DNA of 64,000 bases from Pseudarthrobacter sp. fls2-241-R2A-127 (GCF_030209355.1 NZ_JARVSF010000009.1:248001-312000); one strand, 5' to 3'. Shown: positions 33,677 through 43,231, counted from the first letter of the stretch. Numbers and translations are program-made. The notes: generated by a model from the letters alone, not told the origin.

Positions 33677-35089
33677 GTGGGAAAGCATCTGCCAGTTCCA
33701 TCCGTGCTGGGCCCGGAAGTCCGACTGGACGCCACCCTGCGCGTTGACGGCGAGGACCAACAGCCACCACTGCTCCTGCGGGTAACCGCTGTGGCCTGTT
33801 TTGTTTTCCCCTCCAATTTGGTGCTGGAACCGCTGGGTGCCGCAGGCTATGTGGCACACATCCTTGCGTTGCTGGTTTTCGCACTGTGGGTCACGTCCGT
33901 CATGCTCGGCCTGCACAAGACCATCGACCGGGAGCATCCCGGAAGATTCGCGCTGGCGGCCCTCTTTGCGGTGTCCTGTGCTTCTTACGCCGCGATGTAC
34001 GTGGGCATCAGCGGAAGCTCCACCGATGCGACGCGTGCGAGTGCCGACCGGTGGATGTTATTGATGGTGGCCTCATCCGGCCTGGTGCTGGTGACCACTG
34101 AGACGACGCGGACTGTGGACGCTGCGATGATGCTGGTGCGTGCGCTCCTGCGCGGTGCCGTGTTCTGCAGCATCGTGGCGGCCATCCAGTTCACCACCCA
34201 CGTGGATCCCATGGCGTGGTTCCAGGGGGTACTGCCCGGGTTCAAGAACAATGGCGGGAACCAGCCGTTCCAGGAACGCGGAAGCTTCCTCCGGGTGGCC
34301 GGCAGCACCTTCCATCCCATCGAGCTGGGCGTCCTCGCGTCCATGCTCCTTCCGCTGTCCCTGTGGCGCGCACTGTATGACAAGTCGGGCCGCGCATGGA
34401 TGCACTGGACCGGGACGGGCTTCATCGTGTTTGCCATCGCCGCGACGATCTCCCGCTCGGCGGTCCTGGGTGTCCTGACCGTGGCCCTGGTCTTCCTTCC
34501 GTTCCTCCCCTCCCGGTCCCGGCAGTGGACCGTGCTGGGGTTCGCCGGTGCTGCCACACTCCTCTTCCTCGCGGTTCCCGGGTTCGTCGCAACCCTGTTC
34601 GGTTCGGTGACGGCGGGAACGGCCGATCCCTCCATCACCGCCAGGCTTGAGGATTACCCCCGGGTGGAAGCCATGGTGTCCGCCCGGCCGTGGCTTGGAA
34701 TAGGGCCGGGGGCGTACCTGACACGAAACGCCATCGAGATTCTGGACAACCAGTACCTGAAAACCATCGTCGAAATGGGCGTACCGGGGTTCCTGGCACT
34801 CCTGCTGTACATGGTGGTTCCCGGGATCGCGGCCTGGCTGGCTGCCTTCAACGCCAAAGAGGAACGCTTGAAGACACTTTCGGCAGCAGTTGCGGCCGCC
34901 TGCCTGGTGGCCGCCCCCGCTTCAGCTGCCTTTGACTCCCTGGGCTTCCCCGTCCTCGCACTCGTGTACCCGATATGCGTCGGGCTCTCAGGAACGGTGT
35001 GGTTGCTCGTCGCCGCCGAACGACGGGCACTTGGCCCGACTACCAAGGAACAAGGCTCCAACCTTGCAGAATCTGAAAGGCTCCCATGA
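33677..35089 (+). CDS. O-antigen ligase/polymerase-like membrane protein (Wzy_C)
   Basis: The 470-residue protein has about 11 hydrophobic helices and a large external loop (about 165-210) rich in Asn/Gly/Phe. The region RLEDYPRVEAM...RPWLGIGPGAYL (about 322-350) is the signature of Wzy_C polymerases and ligases that join lipid-linked repeat units outside the membrane. It is the best candidate for the polymerase of this locus. GTG 33677 is preceded by a G-rich stretch; the upstream ATG at 33675 is out of frame. It overlaps the Wzz-like gene by four bases (ATGA). Confidence 0.82.
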   Translation: MGKHLPVPSVLGPEVRLDATLRVDGEDQQPPLLLRVTAVACFVFPSNLVLEPLGAAGYVAHILALLVFALWVTSVMLGLHKTIDREHPGRFALAALFAVSCASYAAMYVGISGSSTDATRASADRWMLLMVASSGLVLVTTETTRTVDAAMMLVRALLRGAVFCSIVAAIQFTTHVDPMAWFQGVLPGFKNNGGNQPFQERGSFLRVAGSTFHPIELGVLASMLLPLSLWRALYDKSGRAWMHWTGTGFIVFAIAATISRSAVLGVLTVALVFLPFLPSRSRQWTVLGFAGAATLLFLAVPGFVATLFGSVTAGTADPSITARLEDYPRVEAMVSARPWLGIGPGAYLTRNAIEILDNQYLKTIVEMGVPGFLALLLYMVVPGIAAWLAAFNAKEERLKTLSAAVAAACLVAAPASAAFDSLGFPVLALVYPICVGLSGTVWLLVAAERRALGPTTKEQGSNLAESERLP

Positions 35090-35985
35090 CTCCCGTCTCG
35101 GTTCTTAAAATCCTGTGGCGCCACAAGGTCTCGATGATTACGGTCCTGGTGCTCACTCTTGCAGCGGCTACGTACGTGTTCTTCTACGCGCCCCGAAGCT
35201 ACATGGCGTCGACCGTCTACGTCCTGGTGACGCCACGCGTGCCCAGCGTCGAAGAAATGCGCACCGACCCCGCCCTCGCCGCCGCAAACTCGGACAACCC
35301 CTACCTGCGCTCGGCGGACAGCTCCCTGATCACGCAGGTGATGGCGACAAAGCTGAGCTCCACCGACGTCGTCGACTCGCTCAAGGCCGCCGGTTTGTCA
35401 CCCGACTACACCGTGACCCTGCCGGCCACCACTGGTGCGGGCCAACTCATCAGGATGGAGGCCACGGGATCCAGCCCGCAGCTGGCCATCACGACTGCCG
35501 AAGCCCTGGGCCAGCATCTCACCGCCAAATTGCGGGATGCCCAGAAAGTCAACGGGGCTGATGACCGCTACCTCTTCACGGCCCTCCAGATTGACCCGCC
35601 CAGCAAAGCCACAGAGCAATTCTCCAGCCGGCTCCGTTCGATGATCGTGGTGCTGATCGGTGGCGTCATCCTCCTGTTCGGCGCTGTCTCGATCGCCAGG
35701 ATGCTGGAAAATTCGCGGGCTGCCAGGAAGGATGCCGCGGACAGGGCCAAGCCCGTGTCCAGGCGCAGGCGCTCCGCCGACCGCAATGCAGAACCGGCAG
35801 CCGTCCCGGACGAGGACGGTAAACCTGGCGGCGGCAGCGCGGCGGCCCCGCGGGCCGTGGAGGACCGGAAACCAAGGAAATATGCGGTGGCAGCGGTGCA
35901 TGACTCGCCTTTCCTGCTGCCACAGCACGAGCTGCAGGACCTTACCTTCGAGGAGCAGCGCACTGATGTCCCCGTCAAACGCTGA
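35086..35985 (+). CDS. Wzz/YveK-like polysaccharide chain-length protein
   Basis: The 299-residue protein has the co-polymerase layout: an N-terminal helix (16-35), an external alpha/beta region with PRSYMASTVYVLVTPR, and a second helix (186-204). Unlike Wzc-type proteins it has no Walker A tyrosine-kinase domain. Instead there is a cytoplasmic tail of about 95 residues, first Arg/Lys-rich, then Pro/Ala-rich, ending in a conserved-looking segment (FLLPQHELQDLTFEEQ). It would set chain length together with the upstream Wzy-type protein, which it overlaps. Its last 20 bases overlap the next gene. Confidence 0.82.
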   Translation: MTPVSVLKILWRHKVSMITVLVLTLAAATYVFFYAPRSYMASTVYVLVTPRVPSVEEMRTDPALAAANSDNPYLRSADSSLITQVMATKLSSTDVVDSLKAAGLSPDYTVTLPATTGAGQLIRMEATGSSPQLAITTAEALGQHLTAKLRDAQKVNGADDRYLFTALQIDPPSKATEQFSSRLRSMIVVLIGGVILLFGAVSIARMLENSRAARKDAADRAKPVSRRRRSADRNAEPAAVPDEDGKPGGGSAAAPRAVEDRKPRKYAVAAVHDSPFLLPQHELQDLTFEEQRTDVPVKR

Positions 35986-37174
35986 TCAGGAGCGGCGCGC
36001 CCCGGTCTCCGTGGTCTGCGTCTTCAATAACCCTGCAGTGCTCCGGGATTGCCTCACGGCTTCCATCGCAGCCGGCCTTCCGGACGCCCCGGACCTCGAA
36101 TACCTGCCCGTCGACAATACTGCGGGGCAGTTTTCCGCCGCCGGAGCGGCCCTGAACCATGGCGCAGCGTTGGCGCGGAACGACGTCGTGGTTTTTGTCC
36201 ACCAGGATGTCTTCCTGCACTCCATCCCGGCGATGGAGAAGGTGGCAGCCGCCATGATGGCGGATCTGTCCCTGGGCATGGTGGGCGCAACCGGGATGAC
36301 CGGAGAAGGCCGCCTCCTGGGGCTGATCCGCGACCGCATCGTCCTGTCCGGCCGCCAGGAACCCGGCCTGACGGATGTGGACAGCCTGGATGAAGTCCTG
36401 TTCATGGTGCGCCGGGACCACATCCGGCGGCAGCCGCTGAGCGAGGAGCCGGACCTGTCCTGGCACGCCTACGCCGTGGAATACGGAGCCCGGCTTCGGT
36501 CGACCGGCAGCCGCGTGGCGGTGGCCGACATCCCCTTGACCCACAACAGCCTCACCATCAATCTTGACCGGCTGGCCGAGGCGCACCAGTGGATTGCCGG
36601 AGCGTATCCGGATCAGCTGCCGATCGTGACGACCTGCGGTACCGTGCAGCAACGCCCACGTGTTCCCGCCGTCCTGTCCGGCCTGGTGGACTCGCAGAAG
36701 TGGCGGTACCGGTGGCTCCGGGAATCAGTATCCGCGCACAAGCTCCGCAGCAGATCCCCGTTGCGCCCCGTCACGGTCCTGGGCGACCTTCGCCGCGACA
36801 TAGACGACATCTGTGCCGCCGCCGGACTCGACGCTGCCACAGTGATCAATGTGCTCCCCGGCATTACCGGAGGGCATGAACTGGGCAAGCCACTGGAGCT
36901 GGACCGGCGAGGTGTCCGGTTCCGCTTCCTGGCAGTGGACGACGCGGCCGCTGCCGCCCTGGTGTCCGCCCACGGGCCGGACCGCACCGTCGCCGTGACC
37001 AACATCAGCTTCGACACCGCCGGTGAGGTGGTCGGCGCCTTGGCGGGACGGAGGATCATGCTGGGATTCCACGAAAATACCGGACCATGGCTGCTCACGG
37101 GGCCGGCGGTTGATGCGGCGGAGGAATACTACCGAACCCCCCGCTCGACCCCCCTCGCTATGAAGGTTGGCTAA
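35966..37174 (+). CDS. Glycosyltransferase family 2 protein
   Basis: The 402-residue protein has a GT2-like N-terminal half: VSVVCVFNNPAVLRDCL, LEYLPVDNT, NHGAALARNDVVVFVHQDVFL (the HQD replaces the usual DxD) and DLSWHAYAVEYGARLR. The C-terminal 190 residues have no family I recognise, with a segment DAATVINVLPGI and a HENTGPW motif near the end. It probably transfers a sugar to the lipid-linked repeat. ATG 35966 has AGGAG ten bases upstream and lies within the wzz-like gene. Its 3' end overlaps the convergent GT4 gene by 17 bases. Confidence 0.78.
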   Translation: MSPSNADQERRAPVSVVCVFNNPAVLRDCLTASIAAGLPDAPDLEYLPVDNTAGQFSAAGAALNHGAALARNDVVVFVHQDVFLHSIPAMEKVAAAMMADLSLGMVGATGMTGEGRLLGLIRDRIVLSGRQEPGLTDVDSLDEVLFMVRRDHIRRQPLSEEPDLSWHAYAVEYGARLRSTGSRVAVADIPLTHNSLTINLDRLAEAHQWIAGAYPDQLPIVTTCGTVQQRPRVPAVLSGLVDSQKWRYRWLRESVSAHKLRSRSPLRPVTVLGDLRRDIDDICAAAGLDAATVINVLPGITGGHELGKPLELDRRGVRFRFLAVDDAAAAALVSAHGPDRTVAVTNISFDTAGEVVGALAGRRIMLGFHENTGPWLLTGPAVDAAEEYYRTPRSTPLAMKVG

Positions 37175-38759
37175 GCCGCCTCCGGGCGTCCGACACCCAC
37201 GCCCGGCCGTGGTCCGGAACCAACTGGGCCAGGCCCATATGCGGTGACTTCCGCCAGGCCGCCCACTGCCGGATCCGCTGGGCGGCTCCAAGGAAGGGCG
37301 TGATGTCCGCCCAGGCCGCGTCCAGGCCGGCAAAGCCGGTTTCCTGCTGCACCAACCCCACCAGCCGGTCAACGGGTCCGTCTCCCCAAGGAGTGGGCCC
37401 CGGTGCAACCGGCCCAGGTGGCGCCAGTGCCGCCTCGGTGTACACGCGCTCCGCCGTTTCCCGCCAGGCCGAGGGGCTGTGGCCCTCGACGATTGCCCTG
37501 CGGGTGGCGGATCCCCGCGCGGTCCTGGCGGACTCCGAATCTGCCAGTTCCGCCAAGGCTGAGACGAATCCTGCCGGTGTTGAGGGGGCGAGGAGGAGGT
37601 CTTCAAGTCCTGGTGAATCCGACCCAAGGACTGCACATTCGTCCGGATGGCCCCTGAACGTCACCAGCGGCAGCCCGTGTGCGCCCGCCTCCAGCAGCGA
37701 GGTCAGCGACGCGAAGGGAAAAGAGTCCACGTAGGCATCGGCGATGGACAGCAGCGGCGAAATGTTGGCAAGCCGCCCGACGGCCCGGATCCTTCCACCG
37801 GTGGCAGCTGCCGCCGCCGCCCAGGCTCCGGCGGGGGAGGGGCCTGCCACCAGGAGGTGCGCATCCGGCCGCCGGAGCAGGAAGGACCTGAACAGGCCAA
37901 TCAGGGAGTCCGGACCGACGGGATCGTATTTGCTGCCCGCTGCGGCGGATACCACCACGAATGCCGTCTCCGGGATGCCCCACCCGGTCCGTGCAGCGGA
38001 CCTCTGCGATTCCCCGGCAGGCCCGCCCGGCCCGGCAGGGGCGAGTTCGAGCGGGCGATTGGCCACCACGCAGCGCCCGGCATCAACTCCCCGGCGGCGG
38101 ATGGCCAGGTCCCGTCCACTCGCCCGCAGGCACAGGACGAGGGCAGCGGCAGACGTTCCCTGCCAAAAGACATGGTCCGCATGGTTGACGTAGACGGCGG
38201 GCGGCGCGCCGTGGCCGCCCAAGGCAAGGGAGGGAACGACGTCGTGCGGATGCGCGTGCACAATAACGACGTCGGCCGGGGCGACGATACGGCGCAATGC
38301 CGTTGCCCTCTTCATGAGCCCGCCCGGCCGGCGGTCCAGGAGGACCAGATCGCGGGGGTCCGCCAGGCAGGCGACAATTTTGGCCGGACACTCGGTGCTG
38401 CCCTGGCGGGTGACCACAACCCGGTGGTGTGAGTCCGGATCCTGGTTGATCCAGTGCGCAATGCTCTGGGTATGGCCGCCGGTTCCATACAGTTGCGTGG
38501 CCACGTGGACCACACGGCGCCTGCCCGGTTTTCCCGGCGCCGCAGGCCGGGGATGTGCAATGGAGGACCGTAGCCTGGCCAGGACCTCTTCAAGCCCTTG
38601 GTGGCCGAAATACCCGGTGTGGTCTGTCCAGGCGAAACGGGCGGCAAGCTGTGCCTGCACCGCAGCGCGCTCCCACAGCCCGGCTGCTGCCAGGAGGCCT
38701 GCGGTCTCCACCAGGCGTTCAAAGGTTTCCCGGTTGGCGTTGATGCCCTGCAAGGCCAC
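37158..38759 (-). CDS. Glycosyltransferase, GT4-like
   Basis: The 533-residue protein has a helical N-terminal segment (1-65) and a GT-B fold. The motif HVATQLYGTGGHTQSI (about 80) is a donor-side glycine loop, VVIVHAHPHDVVPSL marks the N-domain, and SIADAYVDSFPFASLTSLLEAGAHGLPLV (about 355-385) is the C-domain nucleotide-sugar region with the E-x7-type acid of GT4 enzymes. It is the last gene of the leftward operon and overlaps the flippase gene by 41 bases. The start is either GTG 38759 (two bases after AAGGAG) or TTG 38753 (eight bases after it), and the latter has better spacing. Confidence 0.8.
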   Translation of the reverse strand: MALQGINANRETFERLVETAGLLAAAGLWERAAVQAQLAARFAWTDHTGYFGHQGLEEVLARLRSSIAHPRPAAPGKPGRRRVVHVATQLYGTGGHTQSIAHWINQDPDSHHRVVVTRQGSTECPAKIVACLADPRDLVLLDRRPGGLMKRATALRRIVAPADVVIVHAHPHDVVPSLALGGHGAPPAVYVNHADHVFWQGTSAAALVLCLRASGRDLAIRRRGVDAGRCVVANRPLELAPAGPGGPAGESQRSAARTGWGIPETAFVVVSAAAGSKYDPVGPDSLIGLFRSFLLRRPDAHLLVAGPSPAGAWAAAAAATGGRIRAVGRLANISPLLSIADAYVDSFPFASLTSLLEAGAHGLPLVTFRGHPDECAVLGSDSPGLEDLLLAPSTPAGFVSALAELADSESARTARGSATRRAIVEGHSPSAWRETAERVYTEAALAPPGPVAPGPTPWGDGPVDRLVGLVQQETGFAGLDAAWADITPFLGAAQRIRQWAAWRKSPHMGLAQLVPDHGRAWVSDARRRLSQPS

Positions 38760-40245
38760 CGCTCCTTCCCAGGTTCTTCAACATGGCAACGTCGGCGTGC
38801 TTCAACCACAGCAGGCCCGCAGTGAGGGAGCCGGCGACTGCACCTGAGAGCAGCAGGGCCCAGGGGACTCCGAGTTCCATCCGGCCGAGGAGGGCAGAGG
38901 CGGCCAACAGCACTGCGGCGGCAGCCGAGGGCAGCAGCAGCTGCCGGAGGACCCGGAGCGGTGGGACGCCCACAGCCCGCAAACGCCAGAGATACAGGGG
39001 CAGGACCAGCGCGGCGACGACGACGAATTGGGCCATGGCCACCCCGGCGATGCCGCCGCCGGCGCCGAGAAACAGTGCGGGTAGCAGGGCCACCAGCCAG
39101 CACACCTGGATGGACATGATGGAGCCTGTCATTCCCGCAACGACCAGGTAGTCATAGATCAACTCGAAAAGGATCCGGAGCCCGGCCACCATGGCAAGCC
39201 AGAACAGTGCGGCGCTTGCCCCCGCCCAGGCGTCGCCGTACACGATCCGGACGATGGTTTCGGACTCTGCCGCCAGGAACGTGACGGCGGGGAAGACGAC
39301 GCACGTCAGCACACCGATCAGGGCCGTGACCGTGGAGCCCATTCTTTGCGGGTCGTGCTGCATACGGGCCAGCACCACGGGAGCGACGCTTCGGAGCGGC
39401 TGGGAGAACATGGTCACCGGCCAGCTCGACAGGTTGAAGGCCAGGACGTACATCCCCAGCATCACCGGCCCGAGCGTACTGCCTGTCACCAATTGGTCCA
39501 GGTAGCCCACGCAGAACACGATGATGCTCGTCCCTGCCAAGGGCAGCCCGAACCTCAGCAGTGGCATCAGGACACTGCGGTCCAGTCCCAGGCGCAGGGG
39601 AAGGGGCGACTTGATGACGAAGAGCAGGCCGCCGGCCACCGTGCCCGCCAGCCGGCCAACGGCCAGGCTCATTGCACCCATACCGGCCAACACCAGGCAG
39701 ATCGAGACGATGGCCCCCACCCAGACATTGACCTGGTCGATCAGCATCTTCGTTTTCTGGTCGAATGCCCGCTGCATCAGTGCTGCGGGTGTGGCGACGA
39801 CGCCGCTGACCAGGACGCAGCACACCATGACCCGGACAACGTCGGTGGCGCCGGGGTCGCCCATGCGGTCCGCGAACCACGGGGCGGCGGCGAGGCCGGC
39901 CACGCAAAGCACTGCGCTGGAGAGGATCGAGATGGTGGTCACGGTGGGCGCGATCGGTGCGGGATCCTCCGGCCACCTCACGATGGCGAGGCTGACCCCC
40001 AATTCGTTGACGGTCAGGACGGCAAGCAACGCCACCATGGCCACCGCGAAGCTGCCGTACGAGTCGGGCCCGAGCAGCCGGGCCAGGACGATTCCGATTC
40101 CCAGCGTGCCGAACCTGGCCACCGCAGTGTTCAGCAGGCTCCAGCCCAGCGCGGAGGTGGCGCCGGGCGCGTTCTGCGGCCCCGCGGACGGCCCTGCGGA
40201 CTGCTGCCCGGCCTCCCGGACGGAGGCGTGGCCGGGGCGCTTCAC
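38719..40245 (-). CDS. Oligosaccharide flippase (Wzx, MOP superfamily)
   Basis: The 508-residue protein has about 14 membrane helices after a 35-residue soluble N-terminus. The opening SLLNTAVARFGTLGIGIVLARLLGPDSYGSFAVAM is typical of polysaccharide synthesis flippases that move undecaprenyl-linked repeat units across the membrane. It follows the amino-sugar cassette by 30 bases in the same operon. GTG 40245 has GGAGG five bases upstream. A second flippase gene lies at 62125-63612. Confidence 0.88.
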   Translation of the reverse strand: MKRPGHASVREAGQQSAGPSAGPQNAPGATSALGWSLLNTAVARFGTLGIGIVLARLLGPDSYGSFAVAMVALLAVLTVNELGVSLAIVRWPEDPAPIAPTVTTISILSSAVLCVAGLAAAPWFADRMGDPGATDVVRVMVCCVLVSGVVATPAALMQRAFDQKTKMLIDQVNVWVGAIVSICLVLAGMGAMSLAVGRLAGTVAGGLLFVIKSPLPLRLGLDRSVLMPLLRFGLPLAGTSIIVFCVGYLDQLVTGSTLGPVMLGMYVLAFNLSSWPVTMFSQPLRSVAPVVLARMQHDPQRMGSTVTALIGVLTCVVFPAVTFLAAESETIVRIVYGDAWAGASAALFWLAMVAGLRILFELIYDYLVVAGMTGSIMSIQVCWLVALLPALFLGAGGGIAGVAMAQFVVVAALVLPLYLWRLRAVGVPPLRVLRQLLLPSAAAAVLLAASALLGRMELGVPWALLLSGAVAGSLTAGLLWLKHADVAMLKNLGRSGGLAGHQRQPGNL

Positions 40246-40275
40246 CGCTTCCTCCGCTCGGACGTCGTCAACGGA

Positions 40276-41412
40276 CTACGGCTTCGCCGCTGCGCAGGAC
40301 ACCGCAGCAGCAAGCGCCCCAGCAACCCGTTCCTGCTGTTCGGCAGTGATATGCGGGAACAGCGGAAGGGACAGAATCCGGCCGGCAGCGTCCTCGGCGA
40401 CGGGGAAGGAACCGATAGTCCGGCCCGCATATGCCCCGCTGCGGTGCACCGGAACCGGGTAGTGGATTCCCGCCTGGATCCCGGACGCGTGCAGCGACCC
40501 AAGGACGGCGTCCCGGTTCCGGACCCGCACCACGTACAGGTGCCACACGTCCGCGTTCCCGGGTGCCTCCCGCGGCAGCTCAACGCCCGGCACGTCTGCC
40601 AACAACGCCGCGTAGCGTTCCGCCGCGGCCCGGCGGCGCAGGTTCCAGCCCTGCAACCTCGCCAGCTTCGCCCTCAGGACCACGGCCTGGACGGTGTCCA
40701 GGCGCGAGTTGAACCCGATGGCATCGTGCCGGTACTTCACCGAACTGCCGTGCGCACCCAACAACCTGACATGCGCATCAACACCGGCGTCGGACGTCAG
40801 CACGGCTCCCGCGTCCCCGGCCGCGCCGAGGTTCTTGCCGGGGTAGAAACTGGTTCCGGCGGCGAGGCCCCAGGTTCCCGCATGCCGGCCAAACCGAGTT
40901 GCGCCCTGGGACTGTGCGGCGTCCTCGATGATCACCGCGCCGCAGGACTCGGCAACGGGGATCAGTCTTTCCATAAAGGCGGTTTGCCCGAACAAGTGCA
41001 CCGGCACGATCGCCTGCGTGCGGGAGGTTACCGCCGCGGCCGCGGCGTCGGGATCGATCAGGAGGTAGGAGGGGTCGACGTCGACAGGCACCGGGACTGC
41101 CCCGATCCGGCTGACTGCCTCAGCCGTGGCGATGAAGGTATTGGCAGGCATGATCACTTCCCCGCCACGCCGCACGCCCCCGGCACGCAGGGCAAGTTCC
41201 AGGGCATCCGTTCCGTTAGCAACACCGGCGCAGTGCCGCGCGCCCACGAATGAGGCGTATGCCGCCTCGAATGAGGCAACGGCCGGCCCGCCAATAAAAG
41301 ATGCCGAACGAAGGACCGTGTCCAGTTCGGCCATGACCTCATCATGGACTTCAGCCTGCTGGGCTGCCAGGTCCACCAGCGGGACCGTTTGGACCTCCAC
41401 GTCGGAACTCAT
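40276..41412 (-). CDS. DegT/DnrJ/EryC1/StrS aminotransferase (sugar)
   Basis: This PLP enzyme of 378 residues converts a keto group of a nucleotide sugar to an amino group. Characteristic motifs are VPLVDLAAQ at the start, GVANGTDALELALRA (about 63), VPVHLFGQ, IIEDAAQSQGA (PLP-binding Asp, about 157) and SFYPGKNLGAAGD with the Schiff-base lysine (about 185). The C-terminal GIHYPVPVH fits the WbpE/DesV branch. It overlaps the acetyltransferase gene by four bases. It is one of two DegT enzymes in this cassette, so the sugar may carry two amino groups or the two may serve different sugars. Confidence 0.9.
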   Translation of the reverse strand: MSSDVEVQTVPLVDLAAQQAEVHDEVMAELDTVLRSASFIGGPAVASFEAAYASFVGARHCAGVANGTDALELALRAGGVRRGGEVIMPANTFIATAEAVSRIGAVPVPVDVDPSYLLIDPDAAAAAVTSRTQAIVPVHLFGQTAFMERLIPVAESCGAVIIEDAAQSQGATRFGRHAGTWGLAAGTSFYPGKNLGAAGDAGAVLTSDAGVDAHVRLLGAHGSSVKYRHDAIGFNSRLDTVQAVVLRAKLARLQGWNLRRRAAAERYAALLADVPGVELPREAPGNADVWHLYVVRVRNRDAVLGSLHASGIQAGIHYPVPVHRSGAYAGRTIGSFPVAEDAAGRILSLPLFPHITAEQQERVAGALAAAVSCAAAKP

Positions 41413-42068
41413 GAAATACCCCCAACACTGAATCTTTCACCGTCAATTTCGCGGGCGGGCACCCCAACCCACGTCTGCCCGTCGGGCACGTTGCTCAACA
41501 CCGCAGCCCCCATGCCTACGGTGGCGTATGCGCCCACGGACGTGCGTTCGCGCACGCTGGCGTTCATCCCCAGGTAGGCCGCCCGGCCAATCCGGACTCC
41601 GCCGCCCAGCGACACTCCTGCAGCGAACGTGGCGAAGTCCGCCACGTCGTCGTCGTGCGTGAAGGTCACCGAGGGCATGGCCACCACGTGCGCTCCCAGG
41701 GTGACGGACGCGGTGAGCGTGACATTCCGGAGCAGGATGCTGCCCCTGCCCACCCGGCACCCCTCGGGGTACTGGACCGAGGGATCGATCGCCGTCGCGT
41801 AGCGCGCCTCGGTGAGGCCCATGGCCGTCAGCCGCTCCACCACCGATTCCCGCACCCTGCCGGAACCGATGCACACCAGGATGAACGCGTGTGTGTACTT
41901 CGCGGCGTCATCGATGGTTCCCAGCACCGGGGCCCCGTCCACGGTAACGCCCGCCATTTCCCTGTCGTCGTCCAGAAGGCCGACGACGTCGTACTGGCCG
42001 CTGCTGCGCACCATCGCCAGGACTTCGCGGGCCAGGCCGCTGGCGGCTATCAGGATCAACTCGCTCAC
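41409..42068 (-). CDS. PglD-like sugar O/N-acetyltransferase (left-handed beta helix)
   Basis: The 219-residue protein has an N-terminal Rossmann-like domain (LILIAASGLAREVLAMV, GLLDDD) that binds the nucleotide sugar, then hexapeptide repeats forming a left-handed beta helix (GRGSILLRNVTL, GAHVVAMPSVTFTHDD, GVRIGRAAYLGMNASV, GAYATVGMGAAVLSNVPDG). PglD and NeuD-type enzymes use acetyl-CoA to acetylate amino sugars; the general-base histidine would be in FTHDDD. It lies between two aminotransferase genes with four-base overlaps on both sides. GTG 42068 is set by the upstream overlap. Confidence 0.88.
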   Translation of the reverse strand: MSELILIAASGLAREVLAMVRSSGQYDVVGLLDDDREMAGVTVDGAPVLGTIDDAAKYTHAFILVCIGSGRVRESVVERLTAMGLTEARYATAIDPSVQYPEGCRVGRGSILLRNVTLTASVTLGAHVVAMPSVTFTHDDDVADFATFAAGVSLGGGVRIGRAAYLGMNASVRERTSVGAYATVGMGAAVLSNVPDGQTWVGVPAREIDGERFSVGGIS

Positions 42069-43231
42069 GTGCGCATCCCGGCTGCCGCGCCTCGGATGGT
42101 GCCGATGATCCTGTCCAGCCCCTCGTCGTCCAGCTCGTGGTAGACGGGAAGGATCAAAGTCCTGTCATTGAGCCGCTCGGTTTGCTGCAGCAGGGAGCCG
42201 CCCGAGTTCCGCCACCGGTAGGCCGGTTGGCGGTGTGCGGCCATGATGCCCCGCCGGGCCGAGATTCCGGCATCCGCCAGCAGCTCCATCAGCCCGTCCC
42301 GTGTGGTCCCAAAGCTGGGCAGCACTTCCACCCAGAAGGACTGGAAATTGGTGGTGCCGTAGGGCGGGTCCGAGACGAGCCGGAGGCCCGGGACCCGGGA
42401 AAGGGCGGCAACGTAGCGGGCCGCGATAGTCCGCCGCCGCTCCAGCACTTCCGGCAGCCGGGCCAGCTGTACGATTCCGACGGCGGCCTGCAGGTCAGTC
42501 ATCCGGTAGTTGTACCCCACCTCCAGGTAAACCTCCGGTGGGGCCAGGAGTGATCCGTGCCGGTCCGCGGCGGACACGCTCATGGAGTGCTCCCGCAGCG
42601 TCCTTGCCCTCGCCGCCCAATCAGCGCGGTTGGTGGTGAGCATGCCGCCTTCACCGGTGGTGAGGATCTTGCGTGGATGGAAGGACCACACCGCCACGTC
42701 CGCGCCGGCCCCCACCGGCCTGCCCTTGTACGTGGACCCCACCGCGCACGCGGCGTCCTCGATCACCATGATCTCGTGCCGGTCGCAGAGTTCGCGGATG
42801 GGGTCCAGGTCCAGCGGCACTCCGCCCTGGTCCACCACGATGACCGCCCTGGTGTCCAGGGTGAGGGCGGCGTGGAGGGTTTCCGCGGTAACGTTCCCGG
42901 TGGCCGGGTCCACGTCGCAGAACACCGGCCGGGCACCTACATAAGTCACCGCGTTGGCCGTGGCAATGAAGGACAGGGAAGGCACCACAACGTCATCCCC
43001 CGGACCGATTCCGGCCACCACCAGGGCAAGGTGCAGGGCCGTGGTGCAGCTGGAAGTGGCCACCGCGTGCCGGACGCCCTGATACTCGGCGAACCTGGTT
43101 TCGAACTCCTTGACCTTGGGCCCTTGCGCCACCCAGCCGGATGCCACCACCTCGGCCAATGCCCTTGCTTCCTCGTCGCCGAGCCAGGGTTTCATGACAT
43201 TGATCCGGGCGAGGACTGGTTCGGCAGTCAT
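42065..43231 (-). CDS. DegT/DnrJ/EryC1/StrS aminotransferase (second copy)
   Basis: The 388-residue PLP enzyme shows KPWLGDEEARALAEVVASGWVAQGPKVKEFE at the N-terminus, ATSSCTTALHLAL (about 60), VIEDAACAVGS (PLP Asp, about 165) and SFHPRKILTTGEGG with the lysine (about 193). It is closer to the PseC/PglE/perosamine branch than to the other DegT enzyme of the cassette (40276-41412). The frame is open upstream to 43630, but that region belongs to the epimerase gene; ATG 43231 overlaps the epimerase stop by one base (TGATG). Confidence 0.9.
   Translation of the reverse strand: MTAEPVLARINVMKPWLGDEEARALAEVVASGWVAQGPKVKEFETRFAEYQGVRHAVATSSCTTALHLALVVAGIGPGDDVVVPSLSFIATANAVTYVGARPVFCDVDPATGNVTAETLHAALTLDTRAVIVVDQGGVPLDLDPIRELCDRHEIMVIEDAACAVGSTYKGRPVGAGADVAVWSFHPRKILTTGEGGMLTTNRADWAARARTLREHSMSVSAADRHGSLLAPPEVYLEVGYNYRMTDLQAAVGIVQLARLPEVLERRRTIAARYVAALSRVPGLRLVSDPPYGTTNFQSFWVEVLPSFGTTRDGLMELLADAGISARRGIMAAHRQPAYRWRNSGGSLLQQTERLNDRTLILPVYHELDDEGLDRIIGTIRGAAAGMRT

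Noticed and set aside
39346-41253. 635-codon open frame on the plus strand opposite the flippase and aminotransferase genes
   Set aside because: His/Gln/Arg-rich product without domains that crosses the boundary of two well-supported minus-strand genes.
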